NCBI GenBank assembly: GCA_001970955.1
Contig: MPUH01000056.1
Span: 62,001-126,000, forward strand
Direction of reading: 5' to 3'
From: Stentor coeruleus
Taxonomy: Eukaryota; Ciliophora; Heterotrichea; Heterotrichida; Stentoridae
Length of the DNA stretch: 64,000 nucleotides
In this document: positions 40,674-50,920 of the stretch, in pieces
How positions within the stretch are numbered: position 1 is the first letter of the stretch
Layout: each line of letters starts with the position of its first letter
Made by a program: the position numbers and the translations under genes
The notes under the pieces: model-generated
What the model was told of the DNA's origin: nothing
Databases searched by the model: none
What the model saw: the letters and a program-made list of their open reading frames with translations, nothing else

Positions 40674-42569
40674 ATGACATCAGAACACTTGAAAGTTGGG
40701 ATAAGAATCAGACCCCTTCTAGGACATGAAGCTGCATTTGAAAGCGTAGTCAGTATAGAAAATGTAAATCATATTCAGGAAACAACAGTTAATGTAGTAG
40801 ATGGAGAGCATTTTCTATCAAGTAAATTCGATAAAGTCTTTCCATCAATATCAAATCAAGAAAACATTTTCGAGTTCATATCTCCATCAATCCAACAGTC
40901 CCTAAAAGGTTTCAATACAACAATATTTGCATATGGTCAAACAGGATCAGGTAAAACTTATTCAATGTTTGGCTCTAACTGGGAAAACAACAACCCAGCC
41001 CCACAAAACTACTACATTTCAACAAATAAACTTACAAAAATCACTGAAAATCATCCACTTGATAATCTTGAAGGACATGGTTTAATCCCAAGATCCATAT
41101 CCCAAGTTTTTGAAAGTACATCAACTGAGAATCTAACAATTTACACATCATTCTTACAAATTTATAATGAAAAAATATTTGATCTCCTTCAAGAAACCTC
41201 AAATCCTAGACCTTTAGCTATTAGGGAAAACAAAATGTATGGGATTTTTGTTGAAGGCCTTGCTGAGTATATAGTCGAGAATAAAAACGATTGTTTTTTA
41301 CTATTAGCTAAAGGGGATTCAAATCGTGTTGTAAGACAGACTAAATTAAATCAACATAGTTCAAGATCTCATACAATATTTCAAATGCTTATTGAGACTG
41401 ATAAAGCTAATAAAAAAGGAGCTTTGAAGAAAAGTAAGTTAAATTTCTGTGATCTAGCAGGGTCAGAAAAATATGATAAAGAAAACAAAATGACTAATGA
41501 ACATATAAAAGAAATGACTCAGATTAATAAATCCTTAACATCATTAGGAAAAGTTATACATGAATTAGGAAGAAAAAAATCAATACATATTCCATATAGA
41601 GATTCAAAACTTACTAGATTATTACAAGATTCTTTAGGATTGTCAACTAGGACTATTCTTATTGCCACAATATCTTCATCTTCATCATGTATTGAAGAAA
41701 CTATAAACACATTAAAATTCGCTGATAGGGCCAAACAAGTTATGGTCAAAGCAAAAAAAAATGAAGTTTCTGCATTGAATAATGAAGTTATCCTAAAGCT
41801 ACAAAGAGAAATACAACATCTTAAAGGGCTTTTGAATCTTAAGAAAAAAGGGGGAATTCAAGAACTACAAAGTCAATTACTAGCTTTAAAGGAAGAAAAT
41901 AAGAAACTTAAAATGATGACTGTTGAAGAAGTTGAAAGGTTAAAAATGGAGAATAAAAAGCTAAGAATTGAATTACAAAATATGGGACAAGTTAAAGAAG
42001 CTGGAGATCCTTATTATAAAGATGATGCAATATCATTAAATAGTTCTAGTTCAATGATGAGATTACCTGAATTATCACCAAGGATTGAATTAGAAAATGA
42101 ATCTTGTCCGATATGTTTGACTCCTGTACCTTGTGTACATTATACACAAACTTCTGATATGTCAAGAATGGCTATTTCACCTGCTTTATCTTTGGGTGAT
42201 ATGAAAGAACGTAATACTTTAAAGCCGATTATGAGTTCCATAGACTTTCATAAGAAACTTGGGGTTAGATATAGAATGAAAGATAAAATTTTAGAATCTA
42301 ATGAACTTATTGAAGAAATTAAAGAGAGAGAAAACTCGCAGAAACAAATTAGACTTGCTAGAAATAGACTTGATAGAATAACTCAACTAGAAAAAATTAA
42401 AAAACAGCAATTTAAAGAAGAACTTGAGAAAATAATTGAAATGAAAAAGCGGGCTGATGAAGAAAAAAAGCGGAAAATGATTAAAAAATCACAAACCGAG
42501 AGTCTACAGGATCTTTATCAAAAGAAAAAAGAAAAACTACTCAACTCGCTCAACACCAAACTAGATTAA
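40674..42569 (+). CDS. kinesin with N-terminal motor
   Basis: 631 residues, single exon. The motor spans about 5-357 with P-loop GQTGSGKT (88-95), switch I NQHSSRSH (226-233) and switch II DLAGSE (260-265), all intact, so it should be an ATP-driven microtubule motor. There is a ~35-residue insertion after the P-loop helix. A neck coiled coil follows (about 365-425), then a short CPICLTPVPC motif near 474 that could bind a metal, and a C-terminal basic coiled coil. I cannot assign the kinesin family. The cyclase gene starts only 23 bp after its stop, on the same strand. Confidence 0.95.
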   Translation: MTSEHLKVGIRIRPLLGHEAAFESVVSIENVNHIQETTVNVVDGEHFLSSKFDKVFPSISNQENIFEFISPSIQQSLKGFNTTIFAYGQTGSGKTYSMFGSNWENNNPAPQNYYISTNKLTKITENHPLDNLEGHGLIPRSISQVFESTSTENLTIYTSFLQIYNEKIFDLLQETSNPRPLAIRENKMYGIFVEGLAEYIVENKNDCFLLLAKGDSNRVVRQTKLNQHSSRSHTIFQMLIETDKANKKGALKKSKLNFCDLAGSEKYDKENKMTNEHIKEMTQINKSLTSLGKVIHELGRKKSIHIPYRDSKLTRLLQDSLGLSTRTILIATISSSSSCIEETINTLKFADRAKQVMVKAKKNEVSALNNEVILKLQREIQHLKGLLNLKKKGGIQELQSQLLALKEENKKLKMMTVEEVERLKMENKKLRIELQNMGQVKEAGDPYYKDDAISLNSSSSMMRLPELSPRIELENESCPICLTPVPCVHYTQTSDMSRMAISPALSLGDMKERNTLKPIMSSIDFHKKLGVRYRMKDKILESNELIEEIKERENSQKQIRLARNRLDRITQLEKIKKQQFKEELEKIIEMKKRADEEKKRKMIKKSQTESLQDLYQKKKEKLLNSLNTKLD

Positions 42570-42592
42570 TGAAAAAATTTAATATATAATAA

Positions 42593-45163
42593 ATGGAAAA
42601 TGAATCTGAACCTACACAATTTAATCACACACCTTTATCAAGAAAGCAAAAAATATATGTGATTTTTACATAGTCCTCAATAAACATCTTCCTAGATCAT
42701 TGGTCCTGGACTATTCTCATGCTATTTGTAACAATTTTCGCCTTATTCGGTGATGATTTTCGTTTGGCCGTTTTCACAAAATCAGCTGATGACGGCTTTT
42801 CTGCATCAATGATAGTCTGTCTTATACTATTTTGTTTTGAGATAATCCTTGCATTTATAACAAAACCTGAATATAGGTTTTCATTTTTCTTTTGGCTTGA
42901 TGTCCTTTCAACAGTTTCCTTAATCTTTGATATCAATTGGATTTGGAATTTAATTCAAAGTAAAGCAAGCAGTACATTGGTCCAATCAACACAAATAGCA
43001 AGAGCTTCAAGAGCATCAAGAGCAGGGACTAGAGCAGCAAGAATAATCAGAGTTATAAGGGTTATTAGGTTAATAAGAATTGTCAAGTTATATAAACTTG
43101 CCCAAGCACGATTAAAAAAAAATAAAGCTTCACTTGTAAGAAGCGATGTGACATGTAGAGGAACAGCAGAAATCCATCCGATGAACTTGACTAAAAACAT
43201 AGCTGAATCTGAACAAATACCAGAAGACTCAATATCACAGGATTTCGAGAGTTTTGGAGACTATAAACCAGAAAACGAAAACCAAATCAAAGAATCTTCA
43301 ACAATTAACAGGAAAATGACTAGTTATAGAAGGTCAATAACAGTAGGGGATAAGAAATTCGATTTACCCCAAGAAAGTAAAGTTGGTAAAAAACTATCAG
43401 AACTTACAACAATGAGAGTTATTATCGTAGTTCTCATTATGATACTAATCCTACCATTTTTCAATATTAACATGTATAGAGAAATAGACTCATATGTTAT
43501 GGGTTTAGACCTTATAGATAAATTCATTGACGATCAAAGCAAGTTCAATTTTTTTTTTAATGAATATATTGAACAACATAAAAAAGATTCTTTACCTCTT
43601 ATATATTTAGAAGTTACAAATAAATTGAAATGGAATAGTTCGATTAACCCTGATAATCTTAGAGATGTTGAAGTTAATATAATAACTTTAGATGCTGAAG
43701 ATACATATGAATATTTTAGTTTTGCAATATATGATCTTAGTTCACAAACTTCAATGCAAGCTGGGATTAATATGATTAAAACATTTTTTATATGTCTGGT
43801 TTTGACAATTGGATCGGTTATGTTTTCTAAAGATACTAATGAAATTGTCTTAGAACCTTTGGAGAATATGATTAGGACTGTGAAAAATATATCGAAAAAT
43901 CCATTGAAAGCAGTACAAGAAGAAGAACAAAATGCTGTTATTAGGGAAGAAGCTTTTGAGAAATCAGATGATAAAAATTGTAAGAAAAACATGATTTTGG
44001 AAACTGAAATATTAGAAATGCTGATTATTAAAATTGGAGCGTTAATGGCACTTGGGTTTGGGGAAGCTGGGTCAGAGATTATTGCTAAGAATATGCAACA
44101 AAGTAAAGGTGATGTTGATCCTTTAATGCCTGGAAAGCAACAACTTTGTATTTTTGGATTTACAGATATTAGGCAATTTCCTGATGTTACAGAAGTTCTT
44201 GAGCAGGATATAATGATTTATGTTAATGAAATTGCACTTATTGTCCATAACTCCGTAGATGAGTGTTTAGGTACTACAAACCGAAACCTTGGGGATATTT
44301 TCCTTTTAGTATGGAAATTTCCAGATTCAGTTATTTCCAAAGATAAATACAAAGCTAAAACCCTTATTATATCTCATCCATATGTAGCCCAATATGCCGA
44401 TTTAGCTTTGATCAGCTATATTAAAATAATAAGTGAAATCAACCGTAACAAAACAATTCTGAAATACAATGAAAACCAGTCAATCCTAAAAAAACTCCCT
44501 AATTTCAAAGTCAAAATGGGTTTTGGCATGCATTTTGGCTGGGGAATCGAAGGGACAATAGGCAGTGAATATAAAATCGACGCATCTTATCTATCCCCAC
44601 ATGTTAATTTAGCATCACGTTTATGTGCAGCAACAAAACAATATGGTGTTTGGATGCTTATAAGTGAATATATTCATAATCTTTTATCACTTAAAATGAG
44701 AAACCTTACAAGAAGGGTTGATAGATGCACATTTAAAGGTTCTGCTGAGCCAATGGATATTTTTACTATTGATTTAAATGTTGATAATCTTGAAAGTTAT
44801 ACACCAAGAATAATTGACCATGAAAAAAATAAAAAAAGAGCTAGAGTAGCTAAGAGGATATCAAGAGATGAATTACATAAGGATTTATGGTCTGGGGTTT
44901 ATAAATCTGTAAGAAAACTTAAGGAAGAAAATGATTTGATGCAGATGGTTTCTGATAGAAGTGTTAAGTTTTATGATGCTTTTGAACAAGCTTTGGCTGA
45001 TTATCTTAATGGACAATGGGAGATAGCCCGAGAAGGATTTGTTAAAGCTTTGAAACTTAGGGAAAATGATGGACCTTGCTTGAATATGATCAATTATATT
45101 GATGAATATGGAGGAGTTGCCCCGGTGACATGGCCTGGATATAGAAAATTACTTGAGAAATAG
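42593..45163 (+). CDS. voltage-sensor-like adenylate/guanylate cyclase
   Basis: Exon 1 (42593-42658) joins exon 2 across a 15-nt intron (gtgatttttacatag, 42659-42673); 851 residues. The N-terminal part has three hydrophobic helices and then an S4-like segment at about 132-163 with Arg or Lys at nearly every third position. A TM helix at ~270-287, a ~100-residue external loop and a TM helix at ~390-406 follow, with no K+ filter (TxGYG). The class III cyclase domain is at about 510-735: metal Asp520 (FTDIRQF) and Asp563 (GDIFLLV), transition-state Asn667 and Arg671 (VNLASR). A single domain implies homodimers. Paramecium is known to have K+ channel-adenylyl cyclase fusions; this looks like a pore-less relative. 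It should turn membrane potential into cAMP or cGMP (inference). Confidence 0.92.
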
Positions 45164-45451
45164 TTATAAAATTTATAAAAATAGTTATATTCGGTATGCC
45201 TAACAAAAAATACTAATAAATTCAAAATCTAAAAATAACATTTACTAAAAATCTCTTATAATCTCCATTTATTAAAATATTCAAGCACACCTACATCATA
45301 AAAATACTCCTTGAAATTTCCACTTCATTAGCCAAACTTTTTTTATTATAAAAGCACTTAAAAGAATTAATAAAATTCTATATAAAAATAACACCCAATA
45401 TTTTTATATCCTAAGTTTTATACTAATCAATAATATATCAATACAATTATT

Positions 45452-45997
45452 CTATTTCATTTTAGGAAACATACTTTCTTCACTACCTGAATAATAATCT
45501 TCATCTGGATTGAAAAATTTCTGCATATCATTCATTTTAATACTAATTCTTATTTTTGGTCTATTTATAGTATCAATATGACTATAGTTAATTCTAGTAA
45601 ACTTTGACGTATTATGTATTTCAAAGTTTAAGCTTTTATAAGGGATACTATTACTAGATATTGATATTGGTAAATCAAATTTTTTAGATGGTTTAAATTT
45701 AAGTTTTTTTGGAGGACTGATTGAAATACTTTTAGGTTTTAATTGTGAAGTTAAATCCAAGTGATGAATATTGAAAGAAATATTTGCTTTTTTAGCACGG
45801 ATAATTGATATTTTTGGTTTTCTTGCAATTTGTTTAGGTGATAATGTGATTTGTTCAGTCAATTTTGTACTTTTGTTTTTTGGTCGAAGTAAAAGTGGTG
45901 AAGGGCAATCATCCTTTCTCAAGTCTAATAAAGAAAATTTGTGTGAACTATGAAAATTTGTTATGCTTTGTCTTTTTTTGTATTGAAAGCTACTCAT
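45452..45997 (-). CDS. basic hypothetical protein
   Basis: 181 codons, single exon, starting MSSFQYKKRQSITNF. Rich in Lys, Ser, Ile and Pro, with repeated short basic motifs (KPKISIIRAKKANIS, SISISPPKKLKFKPSKK), and an acidic end. No recognised domain. Composition suggests a disordered protein that may bind microtubules or nucleic acid. Confidence 0.7.
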   Translation of the reverse strand: MSSFQYKKRQSITNFHSSHKFSLLDLRKDDCPSPLLLRPKNKSTKLTEQITLSPKQIARKPKISIIRAKKANISFNIHHLDLTSQLKPKSISISPPKKLKFKPSKKFDLPISISSNSIPYKSLNFEIHNTSKFTRINYSHIDTINRPKIRISIKMNDMQKFFNPDEDYYSGSEESMFPKMK

Positions 45998-46388
45998 ATA
46001 AAAATATATGTTTATTAATTATGTATGGATATTTATTATGATTAAAAATATTAGAGAATTTTGTAGGGATTTTTAATATTTTATTGGTTTTTGTTATGGT
46101 TTATTGAGTAATTTAAAATTATATTTTGTGATAAGTTTTTGAAAACAAATCAAATTTATGGCAAACTTTGAAAATTAAGAGTTTTTTTTTTAAATTCTGA
46201 TGATCATTAGTTTTACTATTTCTTAAAGTCAAACATTCATTTTACTGATATTCTAAATATAGTTCTTAAATGATTAGTAAAATTTTCAAATGATACATGA
46301 TGACTATAATTTTTGCTTACTTTAATTACTTGATCTTCATATTTAACTTCAATACTTTTTTTCCTATTATTATTATAAAGCAATATAA
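45998..46388. other. intergenic stretch
   Basis: 391 bp between two minus-strand genes; G-rich at first, then AT-rich. Nothing else seen. Confidence 0.5.
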
Positions 46389-48227
46389 TTATGAAATATT
46401 TTTTTCATTAAGTCCACCGAAACTATGAGACCGTGTTGCAATTTGAGAAAGATCTAAACTTAATCTCATACGTTCTTCAGGTTCTTTGCTTTCTATAGCT
46501 TTTAAGTTGGATTCAAGTTTGGCTTTGAGGATTCTAAGTTTCTCTTTTTTTATTCGTATTTTCTCATTTTCTTTGATTTTATTGTTTTCGAACTCTAGAT
46601 GTGCCACTTTTAGCATCATTGCAATTTTTTCATTTTCAGATTTTTCGTTTTCAAGTTTTTCTTTAATATGCTCAACTTCTTTTTCTTTATTTTGCACTTT
46701 TTCTAGTTGTAGTTGTAGTTCATTTGTCATTTTTATTATCGCTTCGTTTATGTTTTGATTTAAACTCTGTTCTTTGTCTATTAAGTTTTTTTCATAAACA
46801 ATAAGACTTTGTTGTTTTTCTTGTATTTCTAAGATTTTATTTTCGAATTCTTGGGTTTGATAATCAGATTCTTCTTTTGTATAGTAAACATTAGATTCAA
46901 GGTCTTCTATGATTTTTTCTGCTTTTTCAGCATATTCTGTATATTCTTGTTTTTTCATATACAGATCAGCTAATAATTGACTTAATGCTTGAGAATATTC
47001 TTCAAATGAAGGCATTACAGTTGAATAAAATTCTAAAATTTCAGTTTTCGAATTGCTGATACTGTTATCAATAAGTTTCATATCGATTATTTGCTTATTA
47101 AGATTGTTCTCTTTTTCTTCAAGTTCTAAAGATTTTTCTCTTAGTATTTTTTCTCTGATTTCAACTTCCTGATTGTATTCTTCAATGCTTTGGAGAACTT
47201 CTGAAAGATATGATTTTAATTCGGATTCGTTTTGATATGGAATAAGTATTTTATCTTCAAAGTTTTTATTTTCGATTTCAGTGTTTTGATATTTATCTTC
47301 TTTATTACCAAAGGAAGCTTCAGAGAATCTTGAAGGGCAATCAGAGCTTTCTATATCAGGGATTGTTAATTTACCTAAATCTATAGACTGAGATTTAGAA
47401 TTATGTTCTTCATTTTCTGTATTGAGTATTCTAATCTCTGTAGCACTTTTTGTAGTCTCAGGATTGGATTTATTTTTATCCATTAGCATCCTTTCAGTCA
47501 ATGATTCTTCATCATAGTAAATTATTTCAGATTTATTCGAAATGATCTTTTTAAGTTTTGAGTTCTCGATTTTCAAACAATCAATTTCTGAGTTTAAACT
47601 TGTTTCAAGCATGGTGTTTTCAGTGATTTTTTGCTTTTTTAATAAACGAAGTTCTTGTTCTAGTTGAATGCATTTAAGTTTTAGCTCTTCGTTATATAAA
47701 TCTTCTTGTCTTAATAGTTCTAGTTTCGACTTCAGGATTTTTTCATCATTTTTTAGTTGTTCCTCTTTTGATTTCAAAAGATTATCATACTGATCTAAAT
47801 GCCTACTAGTTATCCGAATTTTCTCAGACTCGTTTTTAAGTTTGGCTTCTTGTAGCTTTAAACTTGACTTGAAATTCTCTAAATCTACCCAGTCTGCATT
47901 AGATAAACTGCTTTGAATCAGCATGATATAATCAACACTCTGTCTGATTACAGATAAAACTTTAGCAAATACTGTTTTTTCATCAAAATTTAGCTCCACA
48001 CTACTATCTAGTCTTTTTATTTCATTTTGAATGTCGATCAAGAAATTATTGTATTGTGTTCGAGTTACATGCCCACAACAGCTTTTTTCGTAGTAACTTT
48101 TTTTAGAATCGCAGGAATGCTGCATGCTTTTTGTATTTATTAATTTGTTCGGAGTAATAAACATCTGCGAACACTTTGTCCGACTAGATTGGGGAGTTGT
48201 TCTAACCCTTGATGGTGAGACATTCAT
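46389..48227 (-). CDS. long coiled-coil protein
   Basis: 612 residues, single exon. The first ~60 residues are basic and Cys-containing (SYYEKSCCGHVTRTQYNN). Coiled coil spans roughly 110-245 and 310-590 with a charged, Ser-rich gap between them. The tail is short (SLDLSQIATRSHSFGG). Heptads are regular, with frequent Leu, Ile and Glu. Structural role likely; no family recognised. Confidence 0.87.
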   Translation of the reverse strand: MNVSPSRVRTTPQSSRTKCSQMFITPNKLINTKSMQHSCDSKKSYYEKSCCGHVTRTQYNNFLIDIQNEIKRLDSSVELNFDEKTVFAKVLSVIRQSVDYIMLIQSSLSNADWVDLENFKSSLKLQEAKLKNESEKIRITSRHLDQYDNLLKSKEEQLKNDEKILKSKLELLRQEDLYNEELKLKCIQLEQELRLLKKQKITENTMLETSLNSEIDCLKIENSKLKKIISNKSEIIYYDEESLTERMLMDKNKSNPETTKSATEIRILNTENEEHNSKSQSIDLGKLTIPDIESSDCPSRFSEASFGNKEDKYQNTEIENKNFEDKILIPYQNESELKSYLSEVLQSIEEYNQEVEIREKILREKSLELEEKENNLNKQIIDMKLIDNSISNSKTEILEFYSTVMPSFEEYSQALSQLLADLYMKKQEYTEYAEKAEKIIEDLESNVYYTKEESDYQTQEFENKILEIQEKQQSLIVYEKNLIDKEQSLNQNINEAIIKMTNELQLQLEKVQNKEKEVEHIKEKLENEKSENEKIAMMLKVAHLEFENNKIKENEKIRIKKEKLRILKAKLESNLKAIESKEPEERMRLSLDLSQIATRSHSFGGLNEKNIS

Positions 48228-48442
48228 ATTTATAAAAGATTATATAAGCAAAAATTTCGTTAATTATTCTCAAATTAAACTTAATAACTTACATGCTATA
48301 TATTAACATCCAAATTGATTTATTTGAGTTTTTATATTTATGTTTTAATCATATCTATTATTTTTCACAAAAATATTATATTCACTATATGTTTATTAAA
48401 CCTAAATCAGAATAATTTTATTATCTTCTCTATATATATTAT

Positions 48443-48658
48443 ATGGTAGAACCAAAAAAGCTTCATGTAAAATTATCATTTGATGTTTCGAACCCTATTA
48501 GAGTGCATACGGATTTGTCCATGTTTGCGACTAGTCCAGAGAAGAAATCACCAGATAGAGCTAAAATTGACAAAATGCGAAAACTTTCAACATCTTTTAT
48601 GATTGATAAAAAAAGCTTGGCTAAGTTCATAGAAACTGAAGAACCTATTCGTAATTGA
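48443..48658 (+). CDS. small hypothetical protein
   Basis: 71 codons, ATG to TGA, single exon. Text is coding-like: MVEPKKLHVKLSFDVSNPIR, then a Ser-Pro-rich and basic region. No domain recognised and no extra exon found. The spacing to its neighbours and its codon make-up favour a real small gene. Confidence 0.55.
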   Translation: MVEPKKLHVKLSFDVSNPIRVHTDLSMFATSPEKKSPDRAKIDKMRKLSTSFMIDKKSLAKFIETEEPIRN

Positions 48659-48966
48659 TATGGTAAAAGTTTATAAGTATTTTTAGCTAAATATAAATAG
48701 ATATCTAAAAGTATTATTTTAAAGAATATATTAATAATCTAATACTTTAAAGTCCGGCTAATTATGAGCTTTTTTATAAGTTTAAGATTTTTATAAGTTG
48801 ATAGTATTAAATAATTTTATATATAAATTAAACTTGTTGAATTATCAAATTATCAAATATATGATGATAAACGAGATCATATAATTAAATGATTAAAGAT
48901 TATTATATGTAAAGATAAATCTGTTTAGAATCGTTAAGAATTTAATTGAAAGTTATATTTATAAAA
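48659..48966. other. intergenic stretch
   Basis: 308 bp, very AT-rich. Just upstream of the SHIPPO gene is tttataaaaatg, a TATA-like run touching the start codon. Confidence 0.5.
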
Positions 48967-49605
48967 ATGTTTGGACCCGCATCTCCAGCTTATTCAATAG
49001 GAACTTCAAAACGAGAACAAGCTCAAGAAAAAGCCGTACCAGGCCCAGCAACCTACAACATTTCTAGAGACCCTATTCCAAGATCAGTAAGTTTTAATAG
49101 AGCTAAAAGGAATTCTCGATCACAATCAAATGTCCCTGGACCTGGAAGTTATGCTATAGGATCTTTACTTGGTAAAGCCCCACATGCAATAATATTATCA
49201 AGAAAACCTCTAAAACCAAATTTTATCATACCTGGTCCAGCTGATTATGTCCCAAAAGATTTTTCTCAAACTATCAAATATACCTTTAGAAGCAGGTCAA
49301 ACACAAAATTTTTTGAAAACATTCCAGGTCCAGGCCAATATAATAACAACTTAATGCTATTCAAAAAAAAAAACCCAAGTGCAATTTTCGGGACTTCAAA
49401 AAAAGAAAGCTATACGCCACGTAGCGGGCCTGGCCCAGCTGACTATGGTATTGATAGGAAATTAAGAGGACCTCGATTTAGTTTTTCAAGAGAAAAAAGA
49501 GATACACAGAAACTTGAATTTGGACCTGGGCCTGGTCAATATGAAATACCTCATACTATTGGTACAGCACGAAGTTCACAGTCTTTAAATAATACAGTAG
49601 CTTAG
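48967..49605 (+). CDS. SHIPPO/STPGR-repeat protein
   Basis: 212 residues from ATG 48967 (a TTG 21 bp upstream is in frame but less likely). Six PGP-x-x-Y repeats: VPGPATY, VPGPGSY, IPGPADY, IPGPGQY, GPGPADY and GPGPGQY, about 30-40 residues apart. SHIPPO (ODF3/CIMAP) proteins bind microtubules; relatives sit inside axonemal doublets and in sperm outer dense fibres. A ciliary or cortical microtubule inner protein is likely. A longer SHIPPO gene lies 1.3 kb to the right on the other strand. Confidence 0.9.
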   Translation: MFGPASPAYSIGTSKREQAQEKAVPGPATYNISRDPIPRSVSFNRAKRNSRSQSNVPGPGSYAIGSLLGKAPHAIILSRKPLKPNFIIPGPADYVPKDFSQTIKYTFRSRSNTKFFENIPGPGQYNNNLMLFKKKNPSAIFGTSKKESYTPRSGPGPADYGIDRKLRGPRFSFSREKRDTQKLEFGPGPGQYEIPHTIGTARSSQSLNNTVA

Positions 49606-50343
49606 TATGAGCGTAATATGATTAATGTAAAGGAAAAATATAAAGTAGGATATATGATATGCATAATATGTTGAAGTTTTTTAGATGGATTTTTTTAATT
49701 TGAATGTTGGGATAGGAAAATTTATTAGTGTGGATGCTAGGTTGGTTAAATATAATAATGATTTTAGAGTTATGATTATGTTGCTTTGCAAAATATCTTA
49801 TTATATAATTTAAAATATACTTCTTTGGATTAAATACTTTATATAAAATCAACAATAATTTCAACCTAAAACATAATTTGATATTTACCTATAAAATCCT
49901 CAATATTCGCAAATGATATATTTTCTATCTCAATAAAATCCTGAGCTAGATTCCTAAACAGCAATTTAAATTATTTCCATTTTCGCATTAACATCTATTA
50001 TTTAATATTCAAATCTTTTCTATTTACTTATCACTAACTTCCCTCCTATCATTAAAATCGCTTTCATTATCTGTAATCACAACAATTTAATCCTACCATC
50101 AAAATAAATTTTTTTTTAAAAGTAATCTTATCAATATCATCAAAAATCCAATACATTAACTAATCAATAACCGATATTTTTCCTACATTCATATCAAAAT
50201 AATACAATTTTAAACTTTTTACCCTGAGTTGAAATATCTCCTTTAAATACCCTATTAATAAACTCTATTTTCCTAACTTACAAACATAAAAAGCATAGCT
50301 TTTCTCTTTTAACAACTTTTTGATAATAAAATCATGGTAAATA
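49606..50343. other. convergent intergenic region
   Basis: 738 bp between converging genes; a clean example of the skew switch. G-rich to about 49760 and C-rich from about 49900 to 50340. The 80-codon minus-strand frame at 49622-49864 follows this composition and is probably chance. Confidence 0.6.
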
Positions 50344-50868
50344 TTATCCTAACCTATAACCCTGACCTGAATATGGCTGTGGTGCCGGAGGATCTTGTCG
50401 TCTAGGTGCTTCATCCCAGCTTCGACTAAAGCTTTGCATAGCTTGGCTATTAGACCCTACAACTGCTTCCATCTGTAAAGCTTTTAATTCTCTATAAGCT
50501 AAAAAGCAATAATAGATTGCTATAACATAAAAAGGTAATTTAATCATTGTAAAAAACAAAAGGATGCCATCACCACTTTCCAATTGATTATTCTTAGCCA
50601 AATAGTTTCCAACCAACATAATGCACTGTGTAAAATCCATAAGCGAAAGAACTATATAAAATACGCTTGTGCACCAATTTCTTGTACAAGTTATCATAAA
50701 AAGTAATAGTGCTCCAATAAGAACAAAAAGCCCTGAACTGATATCTGCAAACATATTCATAATACCAAGCATCATTTGACATAAACTTAGTAACTTTAAT
50801 AGTCTCATAAGTTTTACCATTTGAACTGAAGCGTCTTCAGAGACGCCACTAGGAAAACAGCACATCAT
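50344..50868 (-). CDS. four-TM membrane protein
   Basis: 174 residues, single exon, starting MMCCFPSGVS. Four hydrophobic helices span about residues 22-130 in a tetraspan layout with short loops and a small extracellular Cys pair (CTRNWC). The tail is Pro/Gly/Arg-rich and ends YSGQGYRLG. The layout is MARVEL-like, but I cannot assign the family. Probably a plasma- or vesicle-membrane protein. Only 52 bp separate it from the SHIPPO gene on the same strand. Confidence 0.78.
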   Translation of the reverse strand: MMCCFPSGVSEDASVQMVKLMRLLKLLSLCQMMLGIMNMFADISSGLFVLIGALLLFMITCTRNWCTSVFYIVLSLMDFTQCIMLVGNYLAKNNQLESGDGILLFFTMIKLPFYVIAIYYCFLAYRELKALQMEAVVGSNSQAMQSFSRSWDEAPRRQDPPAPQPYSGQGYRLG

Positions 50869-50920
50869 TTTTTATTATATTAACCAGCCCATTTTTCAAA
50901 ACAATATTTACGATATTTTT

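Noticed and set aside
50594-50782. Antisense or alternative frames within long genes such as the four-TM, SHIPPO and cyclase genes
   Set aside because: They lack start context, domains and flank skew of their own and follow the codon composition of the true gene.
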